64,000 nt of DNA from Sesamum alatum (taxonomy: Eukaryota > Streptophyta > Magnoliopsida > Lamiales > Pedaliaceae), in assembly GCA_034509735.1 (NCBI GenBank), contig JACGWO010000004.1:19573395-19637394 (forward strand), written 5' to 3'. The first letter of the stretch is position 1. Every line of letters begins with the position of its first letter. This document shows, piece by piece, positions 24,011-36,022 of the stretch. Under the pieces are notes generated by a model that was given only the letters and a program-made list of their open reading frames with translations, was not told the DNA's origin and did no database searches. Position numbers and translations under genes: made by a program.

Positions 24011-27000
24011 TTAGATCCATAAAAATATAATTTTCAACTACCACAAATCAAAAAACCTCCCAGCATAGGTGTGTGCCGAGAGAAGTGTTGAATAAATGGA
24101 CTAAAAGAATATAAAAATTGCAATTTTTGATCCTGTAACTTAGGGGGTTGGCAATGTTCATCACAGACGAATTTAATTTTTTTGCAATTTAATCCTATAA
24201 CTATAAAAAGATTGGCAACTTTGTCCTTTTTGGCCAGAAAAACGCATGTTCCAGGCACATGAGATTTAAAAATTGGGGCTTTCCGGCTAGGTAGGATCAA
24301 AATTGCCAAAATTTTTAAAGTTATAGGGACTAAATTCAAATAATCAATTCGTGTAGGATCAAATTTATCAGCCTCTAAGTTACAGTACGGAAATTACAAT
24401 TTCCCTCTAATCTATTGTCAGATGTTAGACTATTATATTGTTAGTATTCAACAGACAGATAAGCACCGCATTGTCAAATTCCACCTCTACATGAAAAGAA
24501 GATTTAGATAGATTAAAAAAAGTAGACCGGAAGTATCATTAATACAGAGTTGTTTCAAACTTATTATTCCTTAATGATGATTTTTCGAAAAAACTCAAAA
24601 CTTTTAAAGTCCTCAAATAAGGCTAGTTTCCACAATTAAAACAAAGACCACTAACGAAAAATATAGTACATAAAAAATAACTGAAAAATAAAAAGAGGAA
24701 CGCTAGAAAATATAATTTACTATTTCAAAGTGAAAATATACTTTCCTCAAGATGAATAGTTATGTTCATATGAAATTATCCAGAATCATTATATTTATTT
24801 TTCAGAATAGATTTCCTCCATTCCTTTATTTCATTATATGACCCTACCATTTTCTTAATTTAAGACACTTTAATTTCTTTTATCGTTATTTATGTACGAA
24901 TTGTATGGAAAAAAATAAACATGATTCACACATTATAGATTGAAACCCATAAGATAATTATGAAAAGTTAAAGCATTTCATTTACCAAATCAACCCGCGT
25001 ATTATTTTGTATAATAGAAAATAAGTCCGTCAAAAAAGCCGAAAAAAAAAACTTTATTTTTTATTATACACAGCACATACTAAAAGAATATTATTGTACA
25101 TTATGACTTGTACCCTTAAAAGATAAAGGATAAAGTATATTGAACAAATGTTCTTTTCATACGATCAAATTTTTGTTATACAATAATATAAATTCACATA
25201 AAGAATAGAAAATAGAAATGGGTTTGAAAATGCATACCACATAACCTTTATGTATATAAGTTGGAGAAAGAACATCATTAAGTTCTCATAATGGAAGGTT
25301 TTCGTTTCATCTTTGAAAATTACAATAAGTAGAAAATAATATATAAATAGGATTTAAAAATACCTAGCTATTATCATATAGATTAGTTTTACATCTTCCC
25401 CATTTGAATTGACTATCAAAATTCTTCTTTTGCAACTCATGGCAAGGATCTATTGGTTCTTGAAACAAACAAAGGCTTAATAGTATTGCATAACTGATGA
25501 AGAAAAGATTGAATGCCTACATAAAAACCTTAATAATAAATTATAAGTAATAATAATATAAATAGAAAGTATTTTCAAGAAAATTGGGAATTGTACATAT
25601 CGAACTAATACAATTTTTTTAACATTGCTAATCCCATTACAACTAGTTACCAGTGCTTTTTTCCTTTCTTTCTGTTGTAATTTAAAATTGAGTAAAATTA
25701 TTTGTTCAAAAATCTTGAAAAATAGTAAGTTACAAATACAATAATACAATTAAGCACAACTAAATATTACCTTATATCTTAATTGTGAAAAAAAAAATTA
25801 TAGTGAAAATTTATTATATCAAAAGAATGAAAATAAACAAATAATTTTTATCAAAAAAGAAATCATAAATTTATTGAATTCTTTTTTAACTGTAAAATGA
25901 TTAATTAAGTTATTTCATCACAAATAATAGATTTTGTTTTTCTTTTTTCCTAAATCAAGATATTGTTGAATATTTATACATTACCTTATATCCTAGTACC
26001 ATTTTGCATCTCTATTTTAACTTCGTCAATGCTTTATTCATCTTATTAAGATGTATATTATAAAAAAGGATAAGGTATTATCCATCTTAATCTTATTGAA
26101 ATCATGTAGTTACCTGGGTAGCTACTTCTAGACTCGAGCAAATGATAGGTAAGTTTCAATTGGTTGGTTACATAATCCTTCAGGAAATATATCAGTGATT
26201 CCAATTACCTTTTGGCCTCCGATTGATCTAATCTTAGGAAAATTGCAATTTTCATCTTATAATTTAAGGGTGGCAATTTTAGTCATGAACGAATTAATTT
26301 CCACAATTTAGTTCTATAACTTTGAAAGTTTGACAATTTCGGTCCTTTTTGCGAGAAAAACACATGTGCCGGGCTCGTGATCTTTACAATTGGGGCTTTT
26401 GACTAGATGGGACCAAAATTGTCAATTTCAAAGTTACATAACTAAATTGGAAAAATCAATTTGTGTAGGACCAAAATGGCTACTCCCCTAAGTTATAGGA
26501 AGAAAGTTGCAATTTTCAATGAAAAAGTTGGTGTTTTTTGCTGAAAATTCTACTATTTTTTACTCCTCATAGAGAACAGCCATAAAATATATTTTTCAAA
26601 CTCCGCAAATCAACACACCCCGGCATGAAATTTGACAAGGGTTGATTTGAACAAATAGATTATAAAAATATTATTTATTATTGAAAATGTACATATTTTT
26701 TACTCTCCATAGAGAAAATAAGTGAATAAAGTCCATAATTTTAAAAAATTAGATCCATAAAAGCATAATTTTAAAAAATTAGATCCATAAAAGCATAATT
26801 TTGAACTACCATAAATCAAAATCTCCCAGCATAGGGTGTGCCGAGAGAAGTGTTGAATATATGGACTAAAAGAATATGAAAATTGCAATTTTGATCCTGT
26901 AACTTAGGGGGTGGCAATGTTCATCACAGACGAATTGATTTTTGCAATTTAATCCTATAGCTATAAAAGATTGGCAACTTTGGTCCGTTTTGGCCAGAAA

Positions 27001-27790
27001 AACGCATGTTCCAGGCACATGAGATTTAAAATTGGGGCTTTCCAGCTAGGTAGGATCAAAATTGCCAAATTTTTAAAGTTATAGGACTAAATTAAAGTAA
27101 TCAATTCATGTAAGACTAAAATTATCAGCCTCTAAGTTACAGTACGAAAATCACAATTTTCCCTCTAATCTTATTGTCAGGTGTCAAGCTATATATTGTC
27201 AGTAATCAACGGACAGATAAGCACCACCATTGTCAAATTCCACCTCTACATGAAAGAAGATTTAGATAGAATGAAAAACAGACCGAAATTATCATTAATA
27301 CAACTACTATGACTCAAACAAGTATTCGGTGCTGAATTTCTTTAAGTAGCTCATTAATTTATGTGGCTATATAAACACAGAATGTCAGACCAAAAAATAG
27401 GCACTTGAAGTTGTTTAGCACTCAACGAACTGAAGAGATGTGGATAAAGTTTGCTCAAATCATTTAGTAAAATATATTAGTCATTATATCCGATTTCGAA
27501 AAATCTAAATCTAGTACAAGAAACTCCTAAAAATATATTTATACAGAACTAATATGTCAGGGACTCAGGCTTGTAAGTTTGTACACATTTGTAAAGAAAA
27601 AAAGTCACATGCATTGTTTAGAAACTTTGAATATAGTAATGTAAGGGTAATTTAAGGCAAATAAAAACAAAAAGAGAAAAACCAATATGGCTATTCATAT
27701 TTTTTCTAGATGTTAATAATAAGGTGCACGCACATTGCACGTTTGCCGGTTAACATTTATTTTACTTATTAATTTCTTAAAAACATCATT
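24010..27790. repeat. AT-rich array, units 2 and 3 (a', b', c', a'')
   Basis: 24010-24540 matches 26750-27230 and 7441-7800. 24548-24999 matches 8887-9325. 25015-26750 matches 21848-24010. 26890-27790 matches 7441-8296. The a' copy lacks about 1 kb found in block a of unit 1. A 28-bp phrase is tandemly doubled near 26740-26800. No gene is visible; the sequence class is unknown. Confidence 0.75.
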
Positions 27791-29238
27791 ATAAAAATTA
27801 TAAACATGTTATATTTTGATTTGTTTTGAAAAGTATCATTAATAACAATTATTTATTATGTACTAATATAATAATTTATTATATGTGTTATAATGATTAC
27901 AACTATTAAGATGTTTTATGAAATATTTCTAAATGAATATTATATTTTATTGGATTTTTTTGTAAGTTTTATTGATTCTATTACTCTTTGTTTTTTCTCT
28001 TAACTTTTGTTTGTTTTTGTCTAATTAAGTTAATCATTTTCGTGCAATTAGTAAGAAATATAATTGTAATTTTGATTTTTTTATGAAAAGTTTCAGAAAA
28101 ATACATAATTTTTACTGTGTAGGTTGTAGTAAATTATATACATTTTACTACCAAATTTAAATTATATTTTTTTGGGTCACTTAATATGTTGGTTGTTTGT
28201 TTATCACTTAGTAGCTAAATTCATGTTATAGTTACATATTTGAAGGCAATTTAATAACTTAATAAACCAAGCACTGATACTCTCTTAATTTCATCAATAC
28301 TAGTCAACATTGCACGCCGTCCCTGCGTGCATATAGTAAATACATTTCATGTATTAAAATATATTATTACAAATAAGAAAATAAAAATATAAACCAACAC
28401 ATCACATTTCAAAAGGAAGAATAAAATAAATAAATATAAGAACCATTTTGGGGATATTATTGGAATAACAAAAACTTGATGTCGTATGTAAGTAATCGCT
28501 CTTTGTCAGTAAAAATGAAGTTGTCTTTTGATATTAGTATACATAATAACTAGAAACTATTGCACGTAGTACTTACGCGGATAAGTTTTAAAAAAAATTA
28601 TTTTATTGAATCTCATAACTTATTCCAGCATCTTAAAATTTATCATTCCCTTACAACTTCACGTAAAAAGACTGTTTGATAATTTTTTCTAGTGCATTAA
28701 TTATCAATACAGTATTGTACTCAAAATTAAATTAAAAATACATACAACACAAATACTAATATGCTATTTTTATTTCAATTAACAATAAACTTAAAAAAAA
28801 TGGGAGTAAATTTAATTTTTGAGTACATGGAATTAATTTTTCAAATGAACTTAATTGAATAGAGTTTTGAAGTTGAAAGACATTTTTGGTATTACAGTAA
28901 TTTGGTGTAGTGGTATAAAAACTTCCATTTTGTGTTTATAAAATCCTTTCTCTTTATAATATTATAGATTAAGTAATTTTCATTAAAATATATAAAGAAA
29001 TTTATCTCTTTTTATCGACGTTACTTCAATTTTGGCTCAATCAAAATCATTTTTGTACGTTCTTTTACAATCAAAGTAAACTATTTTTAAAACTTAAACA
29101 ATCAGTTCACAATTATTCTATTATATATTTTTATTATTTTAAATTCAAACTCTGTAAGAAAAATCTTGAGACCTAAATAAGCAAATTTTTTTTAGTACTC
29201 TTCCTTTAAAGAAAATATCTAATCACTTATGCTATTAA
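27791..29238. other. AT-rich DNA without recognisable genes
   Basis: There are no conserved frames. 'TTGCACG' phrases recur (28307, 28570), similar to those ending the array blocks at about 8240 and 27740. They suggest decayed terminal sequences of an unidentified transposon family. Confidence 0.5.
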
Positions 29239-29247
29239 TAAAATACA

Positions 29248-29696
29248 GGGTAAATTACAGCTACCTCCCCTAATGTTGACATAATTACAAATACTCAATC
29301 ATTGTTTAAAAAATTATAAATACCCCCCTCAAATTGAAAATAATTATGTAGTCTTTAGACGGAGATGTGAAAAGTACTATTTTACCTTTGTCAATTTTTT
29401 TTATTTTTTTCAAATTTTTTTTTAAAAAAATATAAAAAAAATATGAGGGTTATCTATAAATATCCGTAGATAATATTAGTTCATAAAAATATTTTAGAAA
29501 ATTCCAAAAAAATATATAAAATTATAACTTATAATCCAAAAGGACATTTTGGGCAGTTCACTACAAAAATTGGATAAAAACCTAGGAATAGGCTCGTTGT
29601 TAGAACGACATTAAAGTTAGGGGTATTTGTAATTTTTAAAACAAGGAGATACTTGTAATTATGTTAAATTTCAGGGGAGGTGGTTGTAATTTACCC
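29248..29696. mobile_element. Mutator-type MITE (449 bp)
   Basis: Terminal inverted repeats of about 75 bp start GGGTAAATTACA, followed by CCTCCCCT on both arms (left 29248-29325, right 29625-29696). Flanks form 9-bp duplications with one mismatch: TAAAATACA (29239-29247) and TAAAATATA (29697-29705). A 9-bp duplication and long terminal repeats indicate the Mutator superfamily. It is non-autonomous, with no coding. Confidence 0.8.
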
Positions 29697-29697
29697 T

Positions 29698-29731
<34 letters not shown>
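29697..29731. repeat. (AT)n microsatellite
   Basis: About 16 AT dinucleotides directly follow the MITE. The MITE's right target duplication merges into it. Confidence 0.9.
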
Positions 29732-29732
<1 letters not shown>

Positions 29733-29845
29733 CCAAGTAGCAATTATATATCTTACTAATATCTTCAAAATTGCAATTATTCTTTTCTTTTAGTTCAACA
29801 ATTCTGAGAAAGTGGGGTAGAATTTTGCCTTGCCCTGAAGTTGTT

Positions 29846-30215
29846 GGAAAAAATTACAAATTTGGTCCCAAAGTATATGGTGGTTTACAATGTTAGTCCC
29901 ATACTTTTCTGAAATAGTTAATATTAGTCCTACACTTTAGGATAATATTGCAAAGCTAGTCCCACCGTATAAAAATTGCAACTTTTGGGACTAACTTTGC
30001 AACATTTTGGGCAAACTTTGGGATTAATTTTGCAACAGTTTGCTAAAATGTGAGACTAATTTGCAATATTTTCTTAAAGTGTGGGACTAATATTGCTACG
30101 GTGGGACTAACTTTGCAACATTTTCCTAAAGTATAAAACTAATATTGATTATTTCAAAAAGTATTGGACTACTATTGCAAACCACTCTACATTTTCGTAA
30201 CGAAACTACAATTTT
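29846..30215. mobile_element. Foldback element with about 130-bp arms
   Basis: The left arm (29850-29970) is the reverse complement of the right arm (30085-30210), with some mismatches. The arms share GGTTT(A/G)CAAT and AGTCCCACCGTA, and the phrases 'ggactaa...ttgcaacatttt' recur between them. No coding or clear target duplication was found. The superfamily is undetermined. Confidence 0.7.
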
Positions 30216-30689
30216 CTCAAGTTACTGTTTTGGTGACAAAAAAGGTTGTTCATAACTCTAAATTAAAGCATGATAAAGTTACTCTGTCCAGGAGGATATT
30301 ATTGCCCTGCCTTGGAGAAAAAAATTGCAGAATTTCTAATTTTTTGCATTTTAATTGGCACTAAATTTTGGATATATTTTCCATGTATCCTTCTTTCGAT
30401 TTGAAGTTGTGTTAATATATGAGAATTATATACTTGTATTATGAGATATGTATGTACTTGTATTTTATTTCTTGTGAGAATATTTGAGAGTTATAATCAG
30501 ATCGTTTTTGTCTAATTTGAAAAGCATGAGATCAATATTTCAAAACCCCCCTATAGTGAGTGACTAAAAATTGCAAGTTAACGGTGAACCTGTTGTAATT
30601 GGCATAATACGTTGTTAATTTACAACAATAATGTTGTCTAAAATATGGATGCAATTACAATGTTAATCTATAGATCAGACTGAGAGAAA

Positions 30690-32060
30690 AATTGAGAAGC
30701 GCTTTGTCCCACATAGAAATATGATGGGAAAAGATGGACATGGTGTATATATGAGGTGTATGTGAGAGTGAGTGTTTTACACTCAATTTTTTTTCATGTT
30801 GGAAGTTTATGAACTTCATAAACTCCTCATATTAAGTTCAAAATTCATGAGATGTCTGAGGTGTTATGGAGACTAGAGTGAACATAGGGTTGCCCCACAT
30901 GCACGTCACCGGCCCCCGCCCGGCTTTAGCTCATGTTTCATTATATATCTTTTTGCAGCAAAAATATTTGCTTTTATCTGGATTAAAAGCAGAAAATTAT
31001 TTTCAAACTTTTAGTCAAAACCTTGTTTATTGTCATTTAAATTTAGGTTTCAAAAGTCTGAAACAACTGAATTTTTTCAACTTAAAAATTCTGTCTGTTT
31101 GTGCTATTTTTAATGTTGGATTTAAATCAGCTTTAATCCTACTTATGGAAGATTTATGCCTGACCAGTTTTAATCCTGTTTATGGCAGATTTATGCCTAT
31201 TTTAATGGTGGATTAAAGTTGACTATGTGCCTACAAAAGGCTGACCACTTCATACATTCTATACACCAAGATCAAGAACAATATGAAATTCTCTCTAAAC
31301 TCTCCTCTCCAAGTTTCGGTTCTCTCCTAAAAATTCGAGCTTTGAGATTTTGGTTCTTCTGAGTGTTGTTGGAGGTGTTCTTCGATATAATTGAATACTA
31401 TTTAGAACTGAACCGTCTTATTTTGGAAGAAGTTGTGTAGTACTTGGTGTATTTGGAACGGGACATATAATTTCTTCAAGGCAAACAGAACATTCATGTG
31501 ATTCGTTTAGTTCACTGTTTCGGACCGAGAGTTGTTACGATACAACTCTCACTGTAAGTTTTCGGTTTATTTTACCGTAAAACAACATATCTACATGTTT
31601 ACTGTTTATTTGTTCCAACGTGTTTGTTTGTGTTTTTGGTTTCAAAAACTGTTTACTAAATTTGATTGGATTTTCAAAATGTTACTACGATTGTTATTAC
31701 TTTTTCCAACAATCTTGAAGAAATTATAGTGTTTTGAAAAGTCGGATTTTGGTCGGAACAAAATCAGTTTTACTTGCTATTTTTGGAAATTCAAATTTGT
31801 GTTGTTGTTATTACAATCTGTGTTTGCTATCTGGTCTTAATTATTTAAATAGCCGATGCGGTTTTTATTGCTATTTCGATCACCTCAAAGTCGACTTGTC
31901 TGGTATGCCGAAGACGTTTTTCGGCAAGTTTCTCAAATATTGGCAACAACGGATGAAAATTTGATTGACGATGAAGGGATTTTTTCGGTGATTTAGGTGA
32001 ATAGACCTGAACCAACTGAAATTGATCCCAAAACTGTTGAGATTACGTGTGACGTCCATA
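30690..32060 (+). mobile_element. Copia remnant E: LTR-like region and gag N-terminus
   Basis: 30700-31580 has the look of an LTR: TTGTCCCACAT element, TATATATGAGG at about 30747, and a CT-rich R/U5-like stretch near 31290-31330. At 31885-31990 a frame containing KTFFGKFLKYWQQRMKI resembles the start of a copia gag of the 'F-x-R-W-Q-Q-K-M' type, interrupted by a TGA. A further NRPEPTEIDPKTVEIT follows at about 31998-32050. LTR boundaries could not be fixed. Confidence 0.45.
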
Positions 32061-32400
32061 GATTTTTATACTTAATTGAGAGGCTAATTGATAATTATTA
32101 AAAATAAATAAATTAATTATAAGTTATAGGTAGAAGTTTTAAATATATTAAAACTTGAAGAGACTAAATTGGAGCTTTATAGAATATTTGTGGTCAAATT
32201 ATATATATAATGAAGTTGAGGACTAAATTCTAATTTTAATAAAAAAAAATTAAAAAACAAGGGGTAAGGATGGAATTGGGAGGACCGGACTCCCAATATT
32301 TATCTGTATATGTACTATATTACAAAAAGAAAAAGAAAACACAAACACACACTAATACACACACACAAGAAAAAAAAGACAAGCATCATTCGGCGATGAG

Positions 32401-33024
32401 TAGGGGTGGCAATCCAACTCGAACCCGACAAAATTCGTCCCGGACCCGCTCCTAATGAGGTGGGTCCGGGTCCAAAAAATTACAGACGGGGCAGGTAACG
32501 GGTCCTAAGAATTAGGACCCGGTCGGGTCACGGGCGGGTCCCGGGTTCTTATGGACCCGTCTCGGACCCGCCCTGTTTAGATATATATATATATATTTTT
32601 TATTTTATTATGATAGAATAAACACTAACAAAATATTGTATTATTTAATTTATTTATTGTTAGGTACATGTTCAATAGTTGATGAATTAAAAAATTGTCC
32701 CACAATATTTCACGATGAGAAAGACGAAAAAGTTATTACTAATGTATAATCAATAATTTAATATGAATTGTTTGAGTTGTTCTATTATGAACAATTTTAT
32801 TTGTACTTGAAATTATTTTTCGACTTGAATTTGAGTTATATCATGAACAATTAATCTTATTGATATATTAAATTTTATTTTTTTTAATTTGTAGAACAAA
32901 TAAAAAATAAAAAAAGTTTTAAAAAACCGGGTCTAGCGGGTTAGACCCGCCCCGGCGGGTTTTGTACCGGGGCGGGGCAGGGCGGGTCCCGGGTCCACCC
33001 AAACCTGCCCCATACCCGCCCCTA
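32401..33024. mobile_element. hAT-like MITE with GC-rich inverted arms
   Basis: Ends TAGGGGTGGCAAT and ATACCCGCCCCTA are inverted repeats. They are flanked by 8-bp duplications GCGATGAG (32393-32400) and GCGACGAG (33025-33032) with one mismatch, which fits the hAT superfamily. The outer 170 bp and 90 bp are GC-rich, with many repeats of GGGTCC/GGACCC and GGCGGGTC. The middle is AT-rich. There is no coding. Confidence 0.85.
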
Positions 33025-33032
33025 GCGACGAG

Positions 33033-33685
33033 AGGTAAAATATATTATTTGATTAGTGCATTAATTAAATAAGCTTTATACTACTCGATTTATGATTTAA
33101 TCTGAAAATTTAATGAAGTTGAGCAATTATTCAAATTAGTGTTCGGGTATATGTTTAATTGAAACGGGGATATTATTACTATCAATAATTAAAATTATTT
33201 AATCTATTAGATTTTGCCGTTGTTATAATTGATTTACTCAAATGAATCGAGGTTATTAACCAAAGACATAATTATATGTACTAGTGTCTGAATAATTATT
33301 ATAATAGTGAAGAATTGATATAAATTAATAGGAATAGTAGAAAATTTATTTGAGAAGTATTAGGAAATTATATTCGATAAATATTGTATATACGAGATTT
33401 TTATAATAATTTTATCCATACCTGAATAAATATAGGATATATGGTTTTGTCATTGGGTTGCTATGTATCTTCAAAACACTTGATGATATTTAAGTAATTG
33501 TGGATAAACTGACAAAGTAAGCTCATTACTTACCTATACGATAAGGTGATTTTTTGGAGAAATTTTAAGTTGTAATTCTCATACATTGTAAGATTATATG
33601 GTGTTTTTATTTCTGCTGTGCCTAATAGAGATCCTTGATGTATTTTATATTTTTGAGATTTTACAAAAGGCAATAAAACGGAGTT
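33033..33685. other. AT-rich DNA, nothing recognised
   Basis: Neither strand shows a conserved frame or repeat that I can identify. Confidence 0.5.
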
Positions 33686-33689
33686 ATAT

Positions 33690-33870
33690 TTCAGTATACT
33701 ATTTCATCCTCAAATAGGTGGACACTTGGAAAGGATGATTCAGACCCTGGAAGATATGATAAGAGCTTGTACAATGGAGTTTAAGAAAAAATTAGGGTGA
33801 TCACCTACCACTGATGGGGTTTATATATAATGATAGATATATTTAGACCCTGGAAGATATGATCGCAAAT
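33690..33870 (+). pseudogene. Gypsy integrase fragment
   Basis: One frame reads SILFHPQIGGHLERMIQTLEDM and continues to IRACTMEFKKKLG. It matches the 'HPQTDGQSERTIQTLEDMLRAC' block around the catalytic Glu of plant Ty3/gypsy (chromovirus-type) integrases. The phrase ACCCTGGAAGATATGATC recurs at 33846, a small internal duplication. It is isolated, with no other gypsy domain adjacent. Confidence 0.75.
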
Positions 33871-33874
33871 AGCT

Positions 33875-34500
33875 TAGCAGTCCTTCACTAACTTCCCTCT
33901 ATTTCTCAATGCAGAGAATCATGGAATAGGCCTTCCCCACAGTTGGAAGGGGCTCAAGCAACAGAATCTGGTTTTGTACGTGATTATAGGATGCACTGAG
34001 CCCCATCAGGAATTGTACGAGTTGACTAGATGTCGTCTGAGCAGCAATTTGCCTGCTAGCGCCACAAGAACAAGATGGGGGTGGGTTGAGGCAAGCCAAA
34101 TCATCCCACAGCCTTTTGAGCTTGGTGAAGTAAGCGGTTACAGCGGGTTACCTTGAGTGGATGCGGAAATTTCCCTTTGAAAATAATACAGAAGTGGACC
34201 ATTACTTTCGCCAAAACAACTTTCCAATTCCAGCCATAGATCTCTAGTCGAAGTGGTGTAGATGAATGCCATTACTATGTATTTGTTAATGGAGTTTAAC
34301 ATCCATGACACCATCATATAATCGGCCCTTTGCCACTGCTCGAAAGCCTCAGTGTCTCACCTGGCCTCTCGCATCTCCCATCAATAAACCCTAATTTTGA
34401 CTTGGCTCCTAGAGCCAGACGAACAGCTCTTCGCTAAGTCATGTAGCTACTTCTATCTAAAGAGACTGAGACCAGACTCATGCCTGGTGATCCCCACCCT
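33875..34500 (-). pseudogene. Copia remnant F, gag
   Basis: Minus-strand frames read in order: a start resembling 'NY..W..AMR.AL.AK.KLGFIDG' (34380-34450), NSINKYI (about 34290), WLELESCFGESNGPLLYYF (about 34190-34250), then LACLNPPPSCSCGASRQIA and LVQFLMGLSASYNHVQNQI (33930-34090). This is the gag domain of a copia type different from A, B and C. The frame breaks several times. It is truncated at the left, where the gypsy fragment begins. Confidence 0.75.
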
Positions 34501-35040
34501 GTAATTTCAGAGCCTCTGGCTCCGGGGTATTTTGATTTATGGTGCCTTTACCACCTTCTTCCTTGCCCCCCATGGAAATTTGTCAGAAAACAAGAAGTGA
34601 GAAAAGAAAGTCAAGAAATTGTAAAGAATTGGTTAGTGAAAGCAGATCTCAAGAAAATAGGACCAGAGACCATCAATTGATGGCTCTGATACCATGTTTG
34701 AAGCGTGGATGTAGTGCGGAGAACAACATTGAAGTGAAACTAAAGGAAGCAGAAGAGGAAACTTTGTAGAGAAAACTCTGTGTAACTTGTATTTCTGTAT
34801 ATGTGAAATAGGCGTGCTAAGCCTACTTAAATAGAGCTAATACATGGCTTCAACTGTTGATAACAAATTAATTGCTCTAAGTAACAAGCCTAACAACTTA
34901 ATTGTTAACCCTAACCTGGTGACGACTAATAAAAAAACGCAAGAGAGAATACAGGAATTTAAGGCATACAAGAGATTACAAAACGTGCACTCCGTACTTA
35001 TAAAAGCGCCTTAGGTAAAAGGCGATTTCTACAAGAGTTA
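34501..35040 (-). repeat. Copia F primer-binding site and partial 5' LTR
   Basis: Minus-strand TGGTATCAGAGCC at 34682-34694 is a copia primer-binding site. Immediately to its right the LTR begins TGTTTGAAGCG (34695). The LTR's outer end is uncertain; the sequence to about 34930 looks like LTR (TATTTAAGTAGG on the minus strand near 34835). 34930-35040 is unassigned. Confidence 0.6.
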
Positions 35041-35495
35041 GCCAATGTTTGCTTTACTCCATGTGGCTGAGATGATGTGGTTTAGAAATTTGTTTTTTTC
35101 CCTCAAAGGTAGTTATATCCCCCCCCCCCCCCCCCAAAGTGTTTTCAGACTTGAGAACACGTCAATTTTTCCTGCAACCGAAAACTTCTCACGTGCTAGC
35201 CACGTGTCGTACCCTGTTAAATTAGATTGAAAAAAGTGGATGAGGACCAAAAATACAAATTTTTATAAGTTACTCACTAAAAGTGCTAGTCCCATAACAA
35301 ATGGGATCAAAAATAAAATGAGTTTAACTTATGGGACCAAAAATACTATTTCTCCTAAATTAAAATACCATAACTTCGTTAGAGAACCTTGCATATGGAA
35401 AAAGAATACCATTCGTAACGTTGATCATAAAAAATCCTATTTAAGTACGTACTCAGATACTATCATAGGCTTCTAGGCCAAAACCCTACAGATCA
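35041..35495. other. Low-complexity and dispersed-repeat DNA
   Basis: It contains a C-run at about 35120-35137. A phrase 'atgggaccaaaaata' is repeated with its inverted form near 35240-35360, typical of decayed foldback elements. No gene is seen. Confidence 0.45.
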
Positions 35496-35499
35496 TCTC

Positions 35500-35960
35500 C
35501 TTCAATTGAAAAGGCTTTTCGAACTGAAATTAACAAGCTACTAATTTATAAAGATTGCTATTGTAAACAAAGATCTACCCTAAATTGGACTAAAGTATGA
35601 AGATATTGATTCCAAATTCTTCTATTTATATGACAACTCTAAAAAACATAGAAATACAATCTTGGACCTTCGAATTGAAAACAATAACTACTTCTCCCCT
35701 GCAGCCTAAGTTATCTCGCACCTTGAAGATCATCTTCAGGCCCAATCTATTACCTCTTCCACCCCACCTGATTTTTCTTTTTTAAATGAAAACCTACCCT
35801 CTCTGAATTTTGAACAATAGGTTAGCTACTTGAAAGTATAACAGAACAAGTGATTTCGGCTGCAGTCAAATGGATTGAGCCTCTAAAAGTGCCCAGTCCA
35901 TACGGCCTCAACGGACATTTTACCAAACTTTTTGAACCAATATTAAATCTTCAATAATAC
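35500..35960 (+). pseudogene. LINE (non-LTR retrotransposon) RT fragment
   Basis: Plus-strand frames show TEINKLLIYKDCYCKQRSTL, corresponding to the 'L..EE.YWKQRSR..W' box upstream of LINE RT. It is followed at about 35770-35960 by KWIEPLKVPSPYGLNGH, corresponding to 'KAPGPDGL' of RT domain 0-1. The pieces are in different frames with about 170 bp between them, as in a short degraded LINE. It ends just before copia B. Confidence 0.7.
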
Positions 35961-36022
35961 CAGTCATTTTTTCAAAAAAGAAATTAATAATTGTTATAAA
36001 CTTAGAAAAATTCTAAGTTTAT

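Noticed and set aside
30866..31216. A 116-codon frame near 30.9 kb as a gene
   Set aside because: AT-rich, no motif, and within the LTR-like part of copia remnant E.
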